Of a DNA stretch of 58,163 nucleotides, positions 36,820 through 44,860 are shown piece by piece. A program made the position numbers and the translations under genes. Each line of letters starts with the position of its first letter. Positions within the stretch are counted from its first letter, which is position 1. Origin of the DNA: Ornatilinea apprima (GTDB lineage Bacteria > Chloroflexota > Anaerolineae > Anaerolineales > Anaerolineaceae); the NCBI RefSeq assembly GCF_001306115.1, contig NZ_LGCL01000014.1, positions 1 through 58,163 of the forward strand, read 5' to 3'. The notes below the pieces were generated by a model. The model saw only the letters and a list, made by a program, of their open reading frames with translations. It did not search any database and was not told the DNA's origin.

Positions 36820-37002
36820 TAGGGCGGTGTAGAGGGCGGGTCAACGGGCATTAAGGTAAAACCATTATGAAGCCGCCCGAAACCCGCCGTTGATCAATCC
36901 ATTGGTGGGTTTCAGGCGGGCCAATACGCTGGTTTACCTTTGAAATGGTTTTCCCGCCTTCCACCCACCTTACCCATGAAGGTGATTGACTCCCACACCC
37001 TA
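36820..37002. repeat. Family C element, full length 183 bp with inverted ends
   Basis: It starts TAGGGCGGTGTAGAGGG and ends CACACCCTA, with inner copies of GCCGCCCGAAACCCGCC and its approximate reverse complement. The two halves are imperfect inverted repeats. It contains no open frame, so it looks like a small non-autonomous (MITE-like) element or a REP-type palindrome. Confidence 0.65.
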
Positions 37003-37042
37003 CCGAAGAATGGGTTTCTCTTTTAATACTTACCAACCAATG

Positions 37043-37651
37043 CTAGCGGCTGATCAGCTCTTGAATGAGCGGGATGGCGGCGTGAACCGCGCGGGCGCGG
37101 TGGGAGAGGGTGTTCTTCTCTGCCATGCTGAGCTCGGCTATGGTTTTGCCGCGCTCGCTGAGCAGGAAGATGGGGTCGTAGCCAAAACCGTTATTGCCGC
37201 GCTCTTCGGGGATGATTTCGCCGGGGCAAATGCCTTCGCTGTGGCGCAGCTCGCCATTGGGGCTGGCCAGGGCCACCAGGCAGCGAAAGCGCGCCGTCCA
37301 CGGGCGAGGGTGGAAGTGCAGATTGTCGAGCAGGTGAATGCGCCGGTCCACGTCGGTGGCGCCGGGTTTATCGGAGTAGCGCGCGGAAAACAGGCCGGGG
37401 GCGCCGTTGAGGGCGTCCACTTCCAGGCCGGAGTCATCGGCCAGGGTGAGCAGGCCGCTGGCTTGCCCGTAGGCGAGGGCTTTCTTGACGGCGTTTTCCA
37501 GATAGGTGTCGCCGTCTTCAACCACTTCCAGGGAGAGGTTGAGGTCGGCGGGCAAGAGGAGCTGAATCTGGTCGTGCAGGTCAACCAGCAGGGCTTGCAG
37601 CTCGCGCAGTTTGCCGGGGTTTGAAGTGGCGATTAAGAGGGGGGTAGGCAC
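37043..37651 (-). CDS. rdgB: Non-canonical purine NTP pyrophosphatase (RdgB/HAM1)
   Basis: The enzyme hydrolyses dITP, XTP and similar nucleotides to keep them out of DNA and RNA. The 202-residue protein has the ATSNPGKLRE substrate loop (8-17), TLADDSGLEVDAL with the catalytic Asp, GFGYDPIFL and the C-terminal SHRARA motif. The start is GTG with GGAGG 9 nt upstream. It is a single gene on the minus strand, divergent from yceD. Confidence 0.95.
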   Translation of the reverse strand: MPTPLLIATSNPGKLRELQALLVDLHDQIQLLLPADLNLSLEVVEDGDTYLENAVKKALAYGQASGLLTLADDSGLEVDALNGAPGLFSARYSDKPGATDVDRRIHLLDNLHFHPRPWTARFRCLVALASPNGELRHSEGICPGEIIPEERGNNGFGYDPIFLLSERGKTIAELSMAEKNTLSHRARAVHAAIPLIQELISR

Positions 37652-37691
37652 TGTTAAAATCCTCCATTTTTATCAATTTAATCATATAAAC

Positions 37692-37720
37692 TTGACTAGA
37701 TGATTCCACTATGCTATAAT
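37692..37720 (+). promoter_or_regulatory. Strong promoter before yceD
   Basis: TTGACT (37692-37697), 17-nt spacer, TATAAT (37715-37720). The predicted start is about 38 nt before the GTG of yceD, and no Shine-Dalgarno sequence precedes that codon. Confidence 0.85.
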
Positions 37721-37764
37721 GCCTGTGAGCACTTATATACTGATCATTATATTACAAACTGCCT

Positions 37765-38247
37765 GTGAACTTTTCTCGCTTCCCGCTGCGAATCAATATT
37801 GGTTTTCTGATTAACGCTCCGGTTGGAACGAACCGGGATTTTGAGTTTGAACTTCCCACGCTTCGTTATCATCCCGACCAGGAGTTTCATGATTTTAAGG
37901 GAACAGCCAGGGTAACCCGCACTCAGCAAGGGCTTTTTGTGCAGGGGGATTTTGAGACAATGGTAACGTCTGAATGTGTGCGCTGCCTGGCAGAGTTTGT
38001 GCAACCTCTTCAAACGACGTTCAGCGAGCTGTACGCGTTTGATCAGCGCAGTATTACGGAGTCGAATTTGCTGGTGCCGCCCGATGGGTATATTGATTTA
38101 GGACCGTTGGTGCGGGAGTATCTGATTCTTGAAATTCCGATCCGCCCTATTTGCCGTGAAGACTGCAAGGGGCTGTGCCCGATCTGTGGGGAAGATTGGA
38201 ATGCATCGACTTGTGAGCACCAGCATGGAAGCTCCAGCCAGGATTGA
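37765..38247 (+). CDS. yceD: YceD family (DUF177) protein
   Basis: The 160-residue protein has the DUF177 signature: CVRCL (about 72-76) and the C-terminal Cys-rich end RPICREDCKGLCPICG. The family is linked to 23S rRNA or ribosome assembly and is usually followed by rpmF (L32). No rpmF is present here; the next gene is the sigma factor 76 nt later. Start is GTG at 37765; the region before it lacks a good Shine-Dalgarno sequence. Confidence 0.88.
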   Translation: MNFSRFPLRINIGFLINAPVGTNRDFEFELPTLRYHPDQEFHDFKGTARVTRTQQGLFVQGDFETMVTSECVRCLAEFVQPLQTTFSELYAFDQRSITESNLLVPPDGYIDLGPLVREYLILEIPIRPICREDCKGLCPICGEDWNASTCEHQHGSSSQD

Positions 38248-38322
38248 AGCCGAAAACATACGTGCTGTAGGTGCCGTACGTGTGCAGCGTTCGCGAGTAG
38301 GTTGAGCGATAGGAGGGGTAGA

Positions 38323-39495
38323 TTGGCAACTGCAAGTAAACGCACTCGCATGGGGGATATTATTCATATTCTGCTGGAAAAAGCGGATGTGGTTGGTTAC
38401 CTGACGATGGATGACCTGATGCAGATCTACCCCGAAGGTGGGGAAGACAGCGAGCGGTTGAATACAGTGATCAACGCGTTGCGCCGGCGCGGGGTTGAAC
38501 TGGTGGATGATGACCTCGCGGATGATGAGGGTGATCTGTTCAATGGCGCGGATTATGATCCGTATGTGGACATGACCGCCATATCAACCAGCGACACGGT
38601 TGGGCTGTACATGAAAGAAATGGCCCGCGTTCCGTTGCTTTCGGTGGATGAAGAAATCTTTCTGGCCAAGCGCATTGAAGGCGGCGAAGAAGCCCAACAG
38701 CAGTTGAAAGGGTTGAATGGCAACTGCACTCCCGAAATGCGCGTGGAACTGGAGCAGGTGGTTCTTGACGGGCAGGAGGCGCGTGAGCATCTGATTAAGG
38801 CCAACACACGCCTGGTTGTGAGCATTGCCAAGCGCTACATTGGGCGCGGCGTGCCGTTTCTGGATTTGATTCAGGAAGGTAATTTGGGCTTGATGAAAGC
38901 CGTGAAGAAGTATGAATACCGGCGCGGTTTCCGCTTTTCAACCTACGCCACCTGGTGGATTCGCCAGACGATTACGCGCGCGATTGCCGACCAGAGCCGT
39001 ACGATTCGCGTTCCGGTGCACATGACCGACCGCATTCGCCAGTTGTACCGCAAGTCGCACGAGATGGAGCAGGAATTGGGGCGCGCGCCGAACACAGACG
39101 AGCTGGCGCGGGCGTTAAAGCTGCCGATCAAGAAGGTGGATTGGATGCTGCGTGTTTCGTGGGTGCCACTATCTCTGGAAAGCCCAATCAATGACGACGG
39201 TGAAGAAGCTGAGTTGGGCATGTTCGTGGAAGATACGGTAACGCCCACGCCGATGCAGAGCGCGTATTCCAAGCTGCTGGGTGAGAAGATTGAGCAGGTG
39301 CTGGACACCCTGCCGCCGCGCGAGGCGCGCATTCTGCGGCTGCGCTTTGGGCTGGAGAACGGCCGCACCTACACGCTGGAAGAGGTGGGTCAGAAATTCG
39401 GCCTGACGCGCGAGCGCATCCGCCAGATTGAGAGCAAAGCCCTGCGCCGGCTGCGCCATCCACGGCGGGCGCGGCAGTTGAGAGAATATTTGTAG
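38323..39495 (+). CDS. rpoD: Principal-type RNA polymerase sigma factor (sigma-70 group)
   Basis: The 390-residue protein has region 1.1-like N-terminus (HILLEKADVVGYLTMDDLMQ), region 1.2 (about 91-120), region 2 (about 160-225, with the promoter-melting and -10 recognition segment RFSTYATWWIRQTITRAI), region 3, and region 4.2 with the helix-turn-helix TLEEVGQKFGLTRERIRQIE (about 352-371). The TTG at 38323 is preceded by AGGAGG at 6 nt, so it is preferred over the frame start at 38302. The complete set of regions, including 1.1 and 1.2, suggests the housekeeping or a close group-2 factor, although paralogues cannot be excluded from one window. Confidence 0.92.
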   Translation: MATASKRTRMGDIIHILLEKADVVGYLTMDDLMQIYPEGGEDSERLNTVINALRRRGVELVDDDLADDEGDLFNGADYDPYVDMTAISTSDTVGLYMKEMARVPLLSVDEEIFLAKRIEGGEEAQQQLKGLNGNCTPEMRVELEQVVLDGQEAREHLIKANTRLVVSIAKRYIGRGVPFLDLIQEGNLGLMKAVKKYEYRRGFRFSTYATWWIRQTITRAIADQSRTIRVPVHMTDRIRQLYRKSHEMEQELGRAPNTDELARALKLPIKKVDWMLRVSWVPLSLESPINDDGEEAELGMFVEDTVTPTPMQSAYSKLLGEKIEQVLDTLPPREARILRLRFGLENGRTYTLEEVGQKFGLTRERIRQIESKALRRLRHPRRARQLREYL

Positions 39496-39509
39496 AGGTT
39501 TTCCTCTGG

Positions 39510-39553
39510 CATCTCCCCCATTTTCGGCAAGCCCAGCGAAAATGGGGGAGATG
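39510..39553 (+). terminator. 17-bp perfect hairpin after the sigma factor gene
   Basis: CATCTCCCCCATTTTCG (39510-39526) is exactly complementary to 39537-39553, followed by GTTTTAA. It probably ends sigma-factor transcription. Its loop carries GGCAAGCC-like bases as in family A repeats. Confidence 0.8.
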
Positions 39554-39585
39554 GTTTTAACCCCTTTGTGGCAGTGAGCAAAAAA

Positions 39586-39609
39586 CATCCCCGCGCTGAG
39601 GCGGGGATG
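39586..39609 (-). terminator. Terminator of the phosphohexomutase gene
   Basis: CATCCCCGC (39586-39594) pairs with GCGGGGATG (39601-39609). On the minus strand six T follow immediately. Confidence 0.88.
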
Positions 39610-39634
39610 CCGGGTTTGTGATCGTGGAGAGGGA

Positions 39635-41095
39635 TCAGGATACGCTGGAAGCGATCTGCCCGCCGTAGGCCAGCAGCGCTTTGACCATCTCTTCTGAGCG
39701 GCCTTCGGCGTAAACGCGCAGCACCGGCTCGGTGCCGGAGGGGCGGATGAGCAGCCAGGATTCGTCGGCAAGCAGGTATTTAACGCCGTCGGTGGTGCCA
39801 ACATTGATGATGCTTTCGCCACCGATTTGTGCGGGGGCTTCTTCGACCAGCTTTTGCACCATGATCTGTTTGGATACGGGCTGGCTGAGACGCAGGTCGC
39901 GGCGCTCGTAAAAGGACGGGCCGGCTTCTTTGAGCAGGTTTTCCACCAGTTCGTAGAGCGAGGTGCGGTTAGCCGAGACGATTTCCAGCAGCAGCAGGCC
40001 CATGATGATGCCGTCGCCTTCGGGGATGTGCCCCTTAAAGGAGATGCCGCCGGATTCTTCGCCGCCGATCAGCACATCTTCTTTCATCATGTAATCGGCG
40101 ATGTGGTTAAAGCCCACCGGCGTTTCACGCACGGGTAAGCCGTATTTGGCGGCCAGGCGGTCGACCATGCGAGTGGTCGAGACGGTGCGGATAACTGAAC
40201 CGCTGAGGCCGCGTTTTTCGACCAGGTGCTTGAGGGACAGAGCCATGATTTTGTGCGGGTCCACAAAGTTGCCGCGCTCATCCATGGCGCCAATGCGGTC
40301 GGCGTCGCCGTCGGTGGCCAGGCCAAAGTTGCCCAGCCCGGTGCTGATGGCGCCGGCCAGGGTGCCCAAGTAGCGCCCAATCGGTTCGGGGTGCACGCCG
40401 CCGAAACCGGGGTTCATTTCGCCGCGGATTTCAGTTACTTCACAGGCGGTGCCTTGCAGAATGCCGCGAATCACACCACGCCCGGAGCCGTACATGGAAT
40501 CAACCACCACGCGCTGCCTGGCTTCGGAGATGGTATCCATGTCGATCAGCTCGCGCAGGTGATCGTAGTAAGCGGGGATGGGGTTGAAGCGGGTGATCAA
40601 ACCGGCCTGGGTGGCTTTTTCGTAATCCATCAGGTTGGGGCCGCGGCCCTGCTGCTCGTTGTCATTCAGATACACTTCCACACGGCGGCACTGTTCGGGT
40701 GAGGCCGAGTTGCCGCGTGCCGATTTGAGCTTGACGCCGTTATAGCGCGGCGCGTTGTGCGAAGCGGTGATCATCACGCCGCCGATGGCGCCCAAATATT
40801 TGACCGAGTAGGAAATGGCGGGGGTGGGGGCGTCGGCCTGGCTGAGGTAGACGCGGAAGCCGTTGGCGGCCAGCACGCGCGCCACTTCTTTGGCATAGCG
40901 GTCAGAGAGGAAGCGGGTGTCGAAACCCACCACCATCTTTTTCGCGTCGGGGGCGGGCTCGGGGGCGTTGCCATTCATCCAATGCGGAGAGGCAACCGCG
41001 TCGGCGACGGCCTGAGTAACCAGGCGCAGGTTATGAAACGTGAAAGTATCTGAGATGACGGCACGCCAGCCGTCGGTTCCAAAGTGGATTGTCAT
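39635..41095 (-). CDS. Phosphoglucomutase/phosphomannomutase family protein
   Basis: The 486-residue alpha-D-phosphohexomutase transfers a phosphate between C1 and C6 of a hexose phosphate. The four motifs are intact: catalytic Ser112 (TASHNAP), metal loop DGDADR, sugar-binding GEESGG, and phosphate-binding RPSGTEP near the C-terminus. GGAG lies about 9 nt upstream of the ATG. It could be PGM, PMM or GlmM; specificity cannot be read reliably. It follows, 43 nt away, the DUF389 gene on the same strand. Confidence 0.93.
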   Translation of the reverse strand: MTIHFGTDGWRAVISDTFTFHNLRLVTQAVADAVASPHWMNGNAPEPAPDAKKMVVGFDTRFLSDRYAKEVARVLAANGFRVYLSQADAPTPAISYSVKYLGAIGGVMITASHNAPRYNGVKLKSARGNSASPEQCRRVEVYLNDNEQQGRGPNLMDYEKATQAGLITRFNPIPAYYDHLRELIDMDTISEARQRVVVDSMYGSGRGVIRGILQGTACEVTEIRGEMNPGFGGVHPEPIGRYLGTLAGAISTGLGNFGLATDGDADRIGAMDERGNFVDPHKIMALSLKHLVEKRGLSGSVIRTVSTTRMVDRLAAKYGLPVRETPVGFNHIADYMMKEDVLIGGEESGGISFKGHIPEGDGIIMGLLLLEIVSANRTSLYELVENLLKEAGPSFYERRDLRLSQPVSKQIMVQKLVEEAPAQIGGESIINVGTTDGVKYLLADESWLLIRPSGTEPVLRVYAEGRSEEMVKALLAYGGQIASSVS

Positions 41096-41137
41096 GCGTT
41101 AAGCTCCAAACAGTCGTATTTTCTCTCTCAAAAACAG

Positions 41138-42331
41138 CTACTCAGCCGGTTGGGGGGCAGCCGTAGCCAATAATTCGCGTAAAATCCAGCCTTCCACCGG
41201 GTCTTCGCCGGTGGTTCGCACGCGCACCCAGATTGTGGCGCCGGCTTCCGTGCTTTCGGGCAGAACCTCCACCAGCATGCCGTTGCTCACCACGCGGATA
41301 TACGCGCTGGTGGTGCTGGGTTCCTGGCGGATGATGGCGCCATCACCGCCCACGGCTTGGATGCGGGCGTAGATGGGGGTGGGTTTGGGGGTGAAGGTGA
41401 GGGTGGGTGTGCGGCTTGGCACCAGGGTTTTGGTGGGAGTCAGCGTTGCGGTGGGCGGCAGCGGGGTGGGGGTAATGCTGGGGGTGAGGGTGATGGTGGG
41501 CGTTAAGGTGGGGGTGGGCGGCGGCATGGCTACCTGCGTGCTGAGGGCGGTGCCAAATCCGCTGATGACCACCACGGCCGCCAGACCGGCCAGCACCAGG
41601 GTGCTGCCGACGGTGTAGCCGAACAAGGTGCGCGGTCTGAGGCCGATCAGTGCCAGGGTGAGCGCGCCGAGCAGGGCGGCCAGGGCCAGGTGAACGGCAA
41701 AAACGATCAACCCGTCGGGCCAGAAGCCGCTTTGCTGGCTGGTGAGGCCGAAACCAGCCGCGGCCAGGGGCAGATAAAGCTCATAGGCCAGCGCCACGCT
41801 GGGAATGAGCGGTTTTTGTTTGGGAGCGCGGGCCAGCATGAGCGTGGTGAGAACCGCGCCCACGGCCAACAGGAAAAGATCAGCCCAGGTGAAGTGGGTG
41901 TGCGCCAGCGCCTGGAGATGCGACTGGCGTGGCAGCAGGCTGCTCAACCAGCCGGCAGCGGCCCCGCTGGCGGTGACCAGCAGGCCGCCCATCAGCAGGC
42001 TTCCGAGGGCCTGGAGCAGGAAGCGCGCCGATCCGAAAACAGTGGCCAACGACAGCCCGCTGACCGGGGCCATGAAGGGCGCGACGAGAGCGGCCAGCAC
42101 AAACAGGGCCGGGGCGTCGAACAACAGGGCAACGGCGGAAATTAACCCGCAGACCAGGGTAAAGAGGAAGAAATCGGCGGAGGGGATGACGCGGTGCGCC
42201 AGCTCTTCGAGAAAGCGCGCCTGCTCAGAGCGATCGGGCGGGACGATGGTGCGCCGCTGCTGCCTGCGCCGCGCGGGGGGCAGGTTTTCAGGTTCGTCGG
42301 AGAGGATCGGTTCGCTGGTTGGTAATGTCAT
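41138..42331 (-). CDS. DUF389-like membrane protein with TP-rich linker and SH3-like domain
   Basis: The 397-residue protein has several helices (about 52-270) in the DUF389 pattern (LVCGLISAVALLFDAPALFV; LVAPFMAPVSGL), then a Thr/Pro-rich linker (about 275-320) and a C-terminal domain that looks SH3-like (GAIIRQEPSTTSAYIRVV; GATIWVRVR). The helix part may be a transporter or channel of unknown function; the C-terminal part would bind peptides or the wall outside. ATG overlaps the stop of the HAD gene (ATGA), so the two are coupled. Confidence 0.8.
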   Translation of the reverse strand: MTLPTSEPILSDEPENLPPARRRQQRRTIVPPDRSEQARFLEELAHRVIPSADFFLFTLVCGLISAVALLFDAPALFVLAALVAPFMAPVSGLSLATVFGSARFLLQALGSLLMGGLLVTASGAAAGWLSSLLPRQSHLQALAHTHFTWADLFLLAVGAVLTTLMLARAPKQKPLIPSVALAYELYLPLAAAGFGLTSQQSGFWPDGLIVFAVHLALAALLGALTLALIGLRPRTLFGYTVGSTLVLAGLAAVVVISGFGTALSTQVAMPPPTPTLTPTITLTPSITPTPLPPTATLTPTKTLVPSRTPTLTFTPKPTPIYARIQAVGGDGAIIRQEPSTTSAYIRVVSNGMLVEVLPESTEAGATIWVRVRTTGEDPVEGWILRELLATAAPQPAE

Positions 42332-42798
42332 TTTCTTAAGCTCGCGGTGATTCGGGCCGGGTGTTCAAACAGTTCCAGGGCTGAATCAATGTCGGGCATC
42401 AATAGATCTGCGGAGAGCAGAGTTTCCACGGCCAGGCCTTCGGTGGAGAGCACGCAAATGCCCAAAGCGGCCAGTTTGAGCATGGCGGCGTCATTGGCGC
42501 CCTGCCCAATGGCGGCGACGGACGGCGCGCCAAGCTGGCGCACAAATTCCGCTTTTTGGCCGGCTTCGTTGCCGGGTGAGATGCGCACGGCGCGCAGACC
42601 AAGCTGCTCATCAATTTGGTGCTGGCGGCCGTGGGTGTCGGCGGTGAGCAGGTGAATGGTGATCAAATTTTTAAGGCGCGCAAACCGTTCTGCCACACCC
42701 GGCTGCAAGATGCCATCTACGGCCAGAGTTCCGTTGACGTCGCAGACCAGATGCCGCAAGGTAATCGAGTCCCGTCCGGGAATATTGAGCCTAATCAT
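42328..42798 (-). CDS. HAD-superfamily hydrolase-like protein
   Basis: The 156-residue protein keeps parts of the HAD fold: HLVCDVNGTLAVDG (first Asp motif, but with Asn in DxN instead of DxD), LLTADTHG (second motif), and GQGANDAAMLK (fourth motif, with only one acidic residue pair). It resembles small HAD proteins related to Kdo-8-P phosphatase and KdpB-like ATPase P domains. The ATG at 42798 lies 6 nt after TATAAT, without a Shine-Dalgarno sequence; longer upstream frames are not supported. Its stop overlaps the DUF389 start. Confidence 0.72.
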   Translation of the reverse strand: MIRLNIPGRDSITLRHLVCDVNGTLAVDGILQPGVAERFARLKNLITIHLLTADTHGRQHQIDEQLGLRAVRISPGNEAGQKAEFVRQLGAPSVAAIGQGANDAAMLKLAALGICVLSTEGLAVETLLSADLLMPDIDSALELFEHPARITASLRK

Positions 42799-42804
42799 GG
42801 CGTA

Positions 42805-42810
42805 ATTATA
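42805..42810 (-). promoter_or_regulatory. -10 element of the HAD gene, apparently leaderless
   Basis: TATAAT on the minus strand ends 6 nt before the ATG at 42798. No good -35 or Shine-Dalgarno sequence is present. Confidence 0.55.
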
Positions 42811-43045
42811 ATACAGGTGCGCAAATCGGGCGCGTTGGCGTCTTCTTCCCCCTGTGCGGTTTCTTCTCCACCGTTGATTGTAACGCAAAGATACAGATTC
42901 GGGACAAAAGAGCAAGCTTCTACTGATCTTTGACAGCCTAAAAGACGGTGAGCGTTGCTCTTGGTAATCGATTGGCCAGGAAACTATCTCCCCGGCTATT
43001 GACGGACTGTCCATATGGGTAGGGTGATTTTGTGAACATCGTTAT

Positions 43046-43063
43046 ATTATCATTATTGATAAT
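43046..43063. promoter_or_regulatory. Operator-like inverted repeat before the ArsR gene
   Basis: ATTATCA (43046-43052), four nt, TGATAAT (43057-43063) form an inverted repeat overlapping a TATATTAT sequence. It lies 20 nt before the ATG and is likely the self-regulatory site of the ArsR-type protein. Confidence 0.65.
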
Positions 43064-43083
43064 GAGAATGAAGGAGCGCTGCT

Positions 43084-43644
43084 ATGGACAAGTTATCCAA
43101 AGTTGAGGTGGTGATACATCCGTTACGGCTGCAAATTTTGCAGACCCTGACCAGAGGTTCGCTTACCACACAGCAAATCGCGGATGAACTACCGCAGCAA
43201 CCCAAGTCGTCGATATACCGCCATCTCAAGATTTTGCTGGAGGCAGAAATGGTCCAGGTGGTGGAGACACGGGTGGTGAAAGGCAAGGAAGAACGTGTAT
43301 ACGCGCTGGCGCAGGCTCCGCATATCAACGCGGAGGATATTGCCCACGCCACTGCCGAAGATCACCGGCAGATGTTCACCATGTATATCGTGTCGTTGAT
43401 GAGCGGTTTTTCAGACTACCTTGAGAGCGGGAAAGCCCCGGATTTGGTTAACGACCGGGTTGGAATCGGTGAATTCATCTTGAATGTTACCCGCGAGGAA
43501 CTGGATGAGTTCTCTAAAAAATTGCAGGAGGCTTTGATCCCCCTATTGAATAACCCGGCTGGAGAAGGCCGGTATAAACACAAATTTGCTTTGATATCGC
43601 ATCCGATTAGTCAATTGAAAAACGGTTTGGAGGAACCAAAATAA
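43084..43644 (+). CDS. ArsR-family-like transcriptional regulator
   Basis: The 186-residue protein has an N-terminal winged helix (about 6-75, TTQQIADELPQQPKSSIYRHLKIL) and a longer C-terminal helical domain that may bind a ligand or serve for dimerisation. It looks like the ArsR/HTH_20 group; no Cys-rich metal site is seen. AAGGAG lies 8 nt before the ATG. Its stop overlaps the next ATG (TAATG) and it leads a four-gene operon with an ABC exporter, so it probably represses that operon via the palindrome at 43046-43063. Confidence 0.85.
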   Translation: MDKLSKVEVVIHPLRLQILQTLTRGSLTTQQIADELPQQPKSSIYRHLKILLEAEMVQVVETRVVKGKEERVYALAQAPHINAEDIAHATAEDHRQMFTMYIVSLMSGFSDYLESGKAPDLVNDRVGIGEFILNVTREELDEFSKKLQEALIPLLNNPAGEGRYKHKFALISHPISQLKNGLEEPK

Positions 43645-43850
43645 TGGACGCACTCAATCTACTTCAACAGTATTTACCCCTTTTGATCCCCGTGTTTGTG
43701 GTGCAGCTTGGCTTATTGATTTTTGCCCTGGTGGACCTGCTGAAGCGGGAAAAGACCAACGGCCCCAAATGGCTGTGGGTGATCATTATTGTGTTTGTCA
43801 ACATGATTGGCCCGATTGTGTACTTTATCGTAGGTCGCCGCGACGAGTAA
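43644..43850 (+). CDS. PLDc_N-domain small membrane protein
   Basis: The 68-residue protein is two hydrophobic helices with the PLDc_N pattern: QLGLLIFALVDLLKRE, then GPKWLWVIIIVFVNMIGPIV and YFIVGRRDE. The family occurs at the N-terminus of cardiolipin synthases and as stand-alone small membrane proteins near ABC transporters and bacteriocin or stress operons. Here it lies between a regulator and an ABC exporter, and may be an accessory or immunity-type peptide. The overlap with the upstream stop supports its expression. Confidence 0.85.
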   Translation: MDALNLLQQYLPLLIPVFVVQLGLLIFALVDLLKREKTNGPKWLWVIIIVFVNMIGPIVYFIVGRRDE

Positions 43851-43909
43851 TCCATACCCTTAACGCTAGGGGCTGTTTGCCTCGGTGAACAGAAATTGCA
43901 GGAAGAACC

Positions 43910-44860
43910 ATGATCAAGCAAACAAGTAATGGAAAGGCCGCCATCCGCTGCGAAAATTTAACGCGCTATTACGGGGATGTTGCGGCACTCAAACAATTGA
44001 ATTTGACCGTACCCGAAGGAAGCATTTTTGGTTTCTTGGGGCGAAATGGCGCGGGAAAAACCACTACCATTCGATTATTAACCGGTTTGGCGCACCCCAC
44101 CCAGGGCAGCGCCTGGGTAGCCGGGGTGGAAACCACCAACGGCGATGACAGCGCACGTGAACAATTTGGTTACCTGCCGCAAGAACCAGCGTTTTATACC
44201 TGGATGACCGCGTCGGAATTCTTGAATTATTGCGCGCAAATTTACAACATTCCTGAAAAACAGCGCAAAGCGCGGGTGGCAGAAATATTGGAACAGGTGG
44301 GCTTGAAAGAAGCTGCCAAACGCAAGATCGCCGGTTTCTCGGGGGGCATGCGCCAGCGGCTGGGGATCGCCCAGGCAATGATTCACAACCCCCCGGTGCT
44401 GTTTCTGGATGAACCCACCAGCGCATTAGACCCGGCTGGCCGCTACGAAGTGCTGGATATGATTGAACGCCTGCGCGGCCAGGTGACGGTGTTTCTGTCG
44501 ACTCACATTTTGAGCGACGTGGAGCGCATCTGTGATCAGGTAGCGGTGATCCATAAAGGCGAACTGCTGCTGGTGTCTGACCGTGAAGCATTATTGGAAC
44601 ATTACGCTTCCAACGCGGCTGAAATTGAGCTGGACTCATCCAGTTTGGACCAGTTGGCAGCGGTGAAACAACAACTGGAGCAGCAAGAATGGGTGTCTAG
44701 GATTCTTGAAGACCAGAATGTGCTGCGTGTGATGGTGGATGATCTGGCAACCGCCCGGCAGAATCTGCTGCCGCTGGTGGCAGCCTGCCACCTGGTGGTG
44801 AACCGGTTTGAATGGGTTCGCTCAAGCCTGGAAGAGATTTTCCTGAAGGTGAGTGAGTGA
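43910..44860 (+). CDS. ABC exporter ATPase
   Basis: The 316-residue ATPase belongs to the ABC-2 exporter type. Walker A is GRNGAGKTT (44-52), the signature is FSGGMRQRLGIAQAM (about 143-157) and Walker B is VLFLDEPTSALD. The C-terminal 90 residues form the extra domain found in this subgroup. Its TGA overlaps the next ATG. The partner permease is encoded immediately downstream; the substrate is unknown. Confidence 0.95.
   Translation: MIKQTSNGKAAIRCENLTRYYGDVAALKQLNLTVPEGSIFGFLGRNGAGKTTTIRLLTGLAHPTQGSAWVAGVETTNGDDSAREQFGYLPQEPAFYTWMTASEFLNYCAQIYNIPEKQRKARVAEILEQVGLKEAAKRKIAGFSGGMRQRLGIAQAMIHNPPVLFLDEPTSALDPAGRYEVLDMIERLRGQVTVFLSTHILSDVERICDQVAVIHKGELLLVSDREALLEHYASNAAEIELDSSSLDQLAAVKQQLEQQEWVSRILEDQNVLRVMVDDLATARQNLLPLVAACHLVVNRFEWVRSSLEEIFLKVSE

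Larger units (their letters stand above)
36718..37042. other. Intergenic region with terminator and family C element
   Basis: No gene is seen. It contains the terminator at 36777-36798 and a complete family C element at 36820-37002. Confidence 0.75.

Noticed and set aside
38226..38306. 26-codon frame at the yceD 3' end as an rpmF (L32) candidate
   Set aside because: Too short, lacks the L32 zinc motif and overlaps yceD; I see no L32 in the region.
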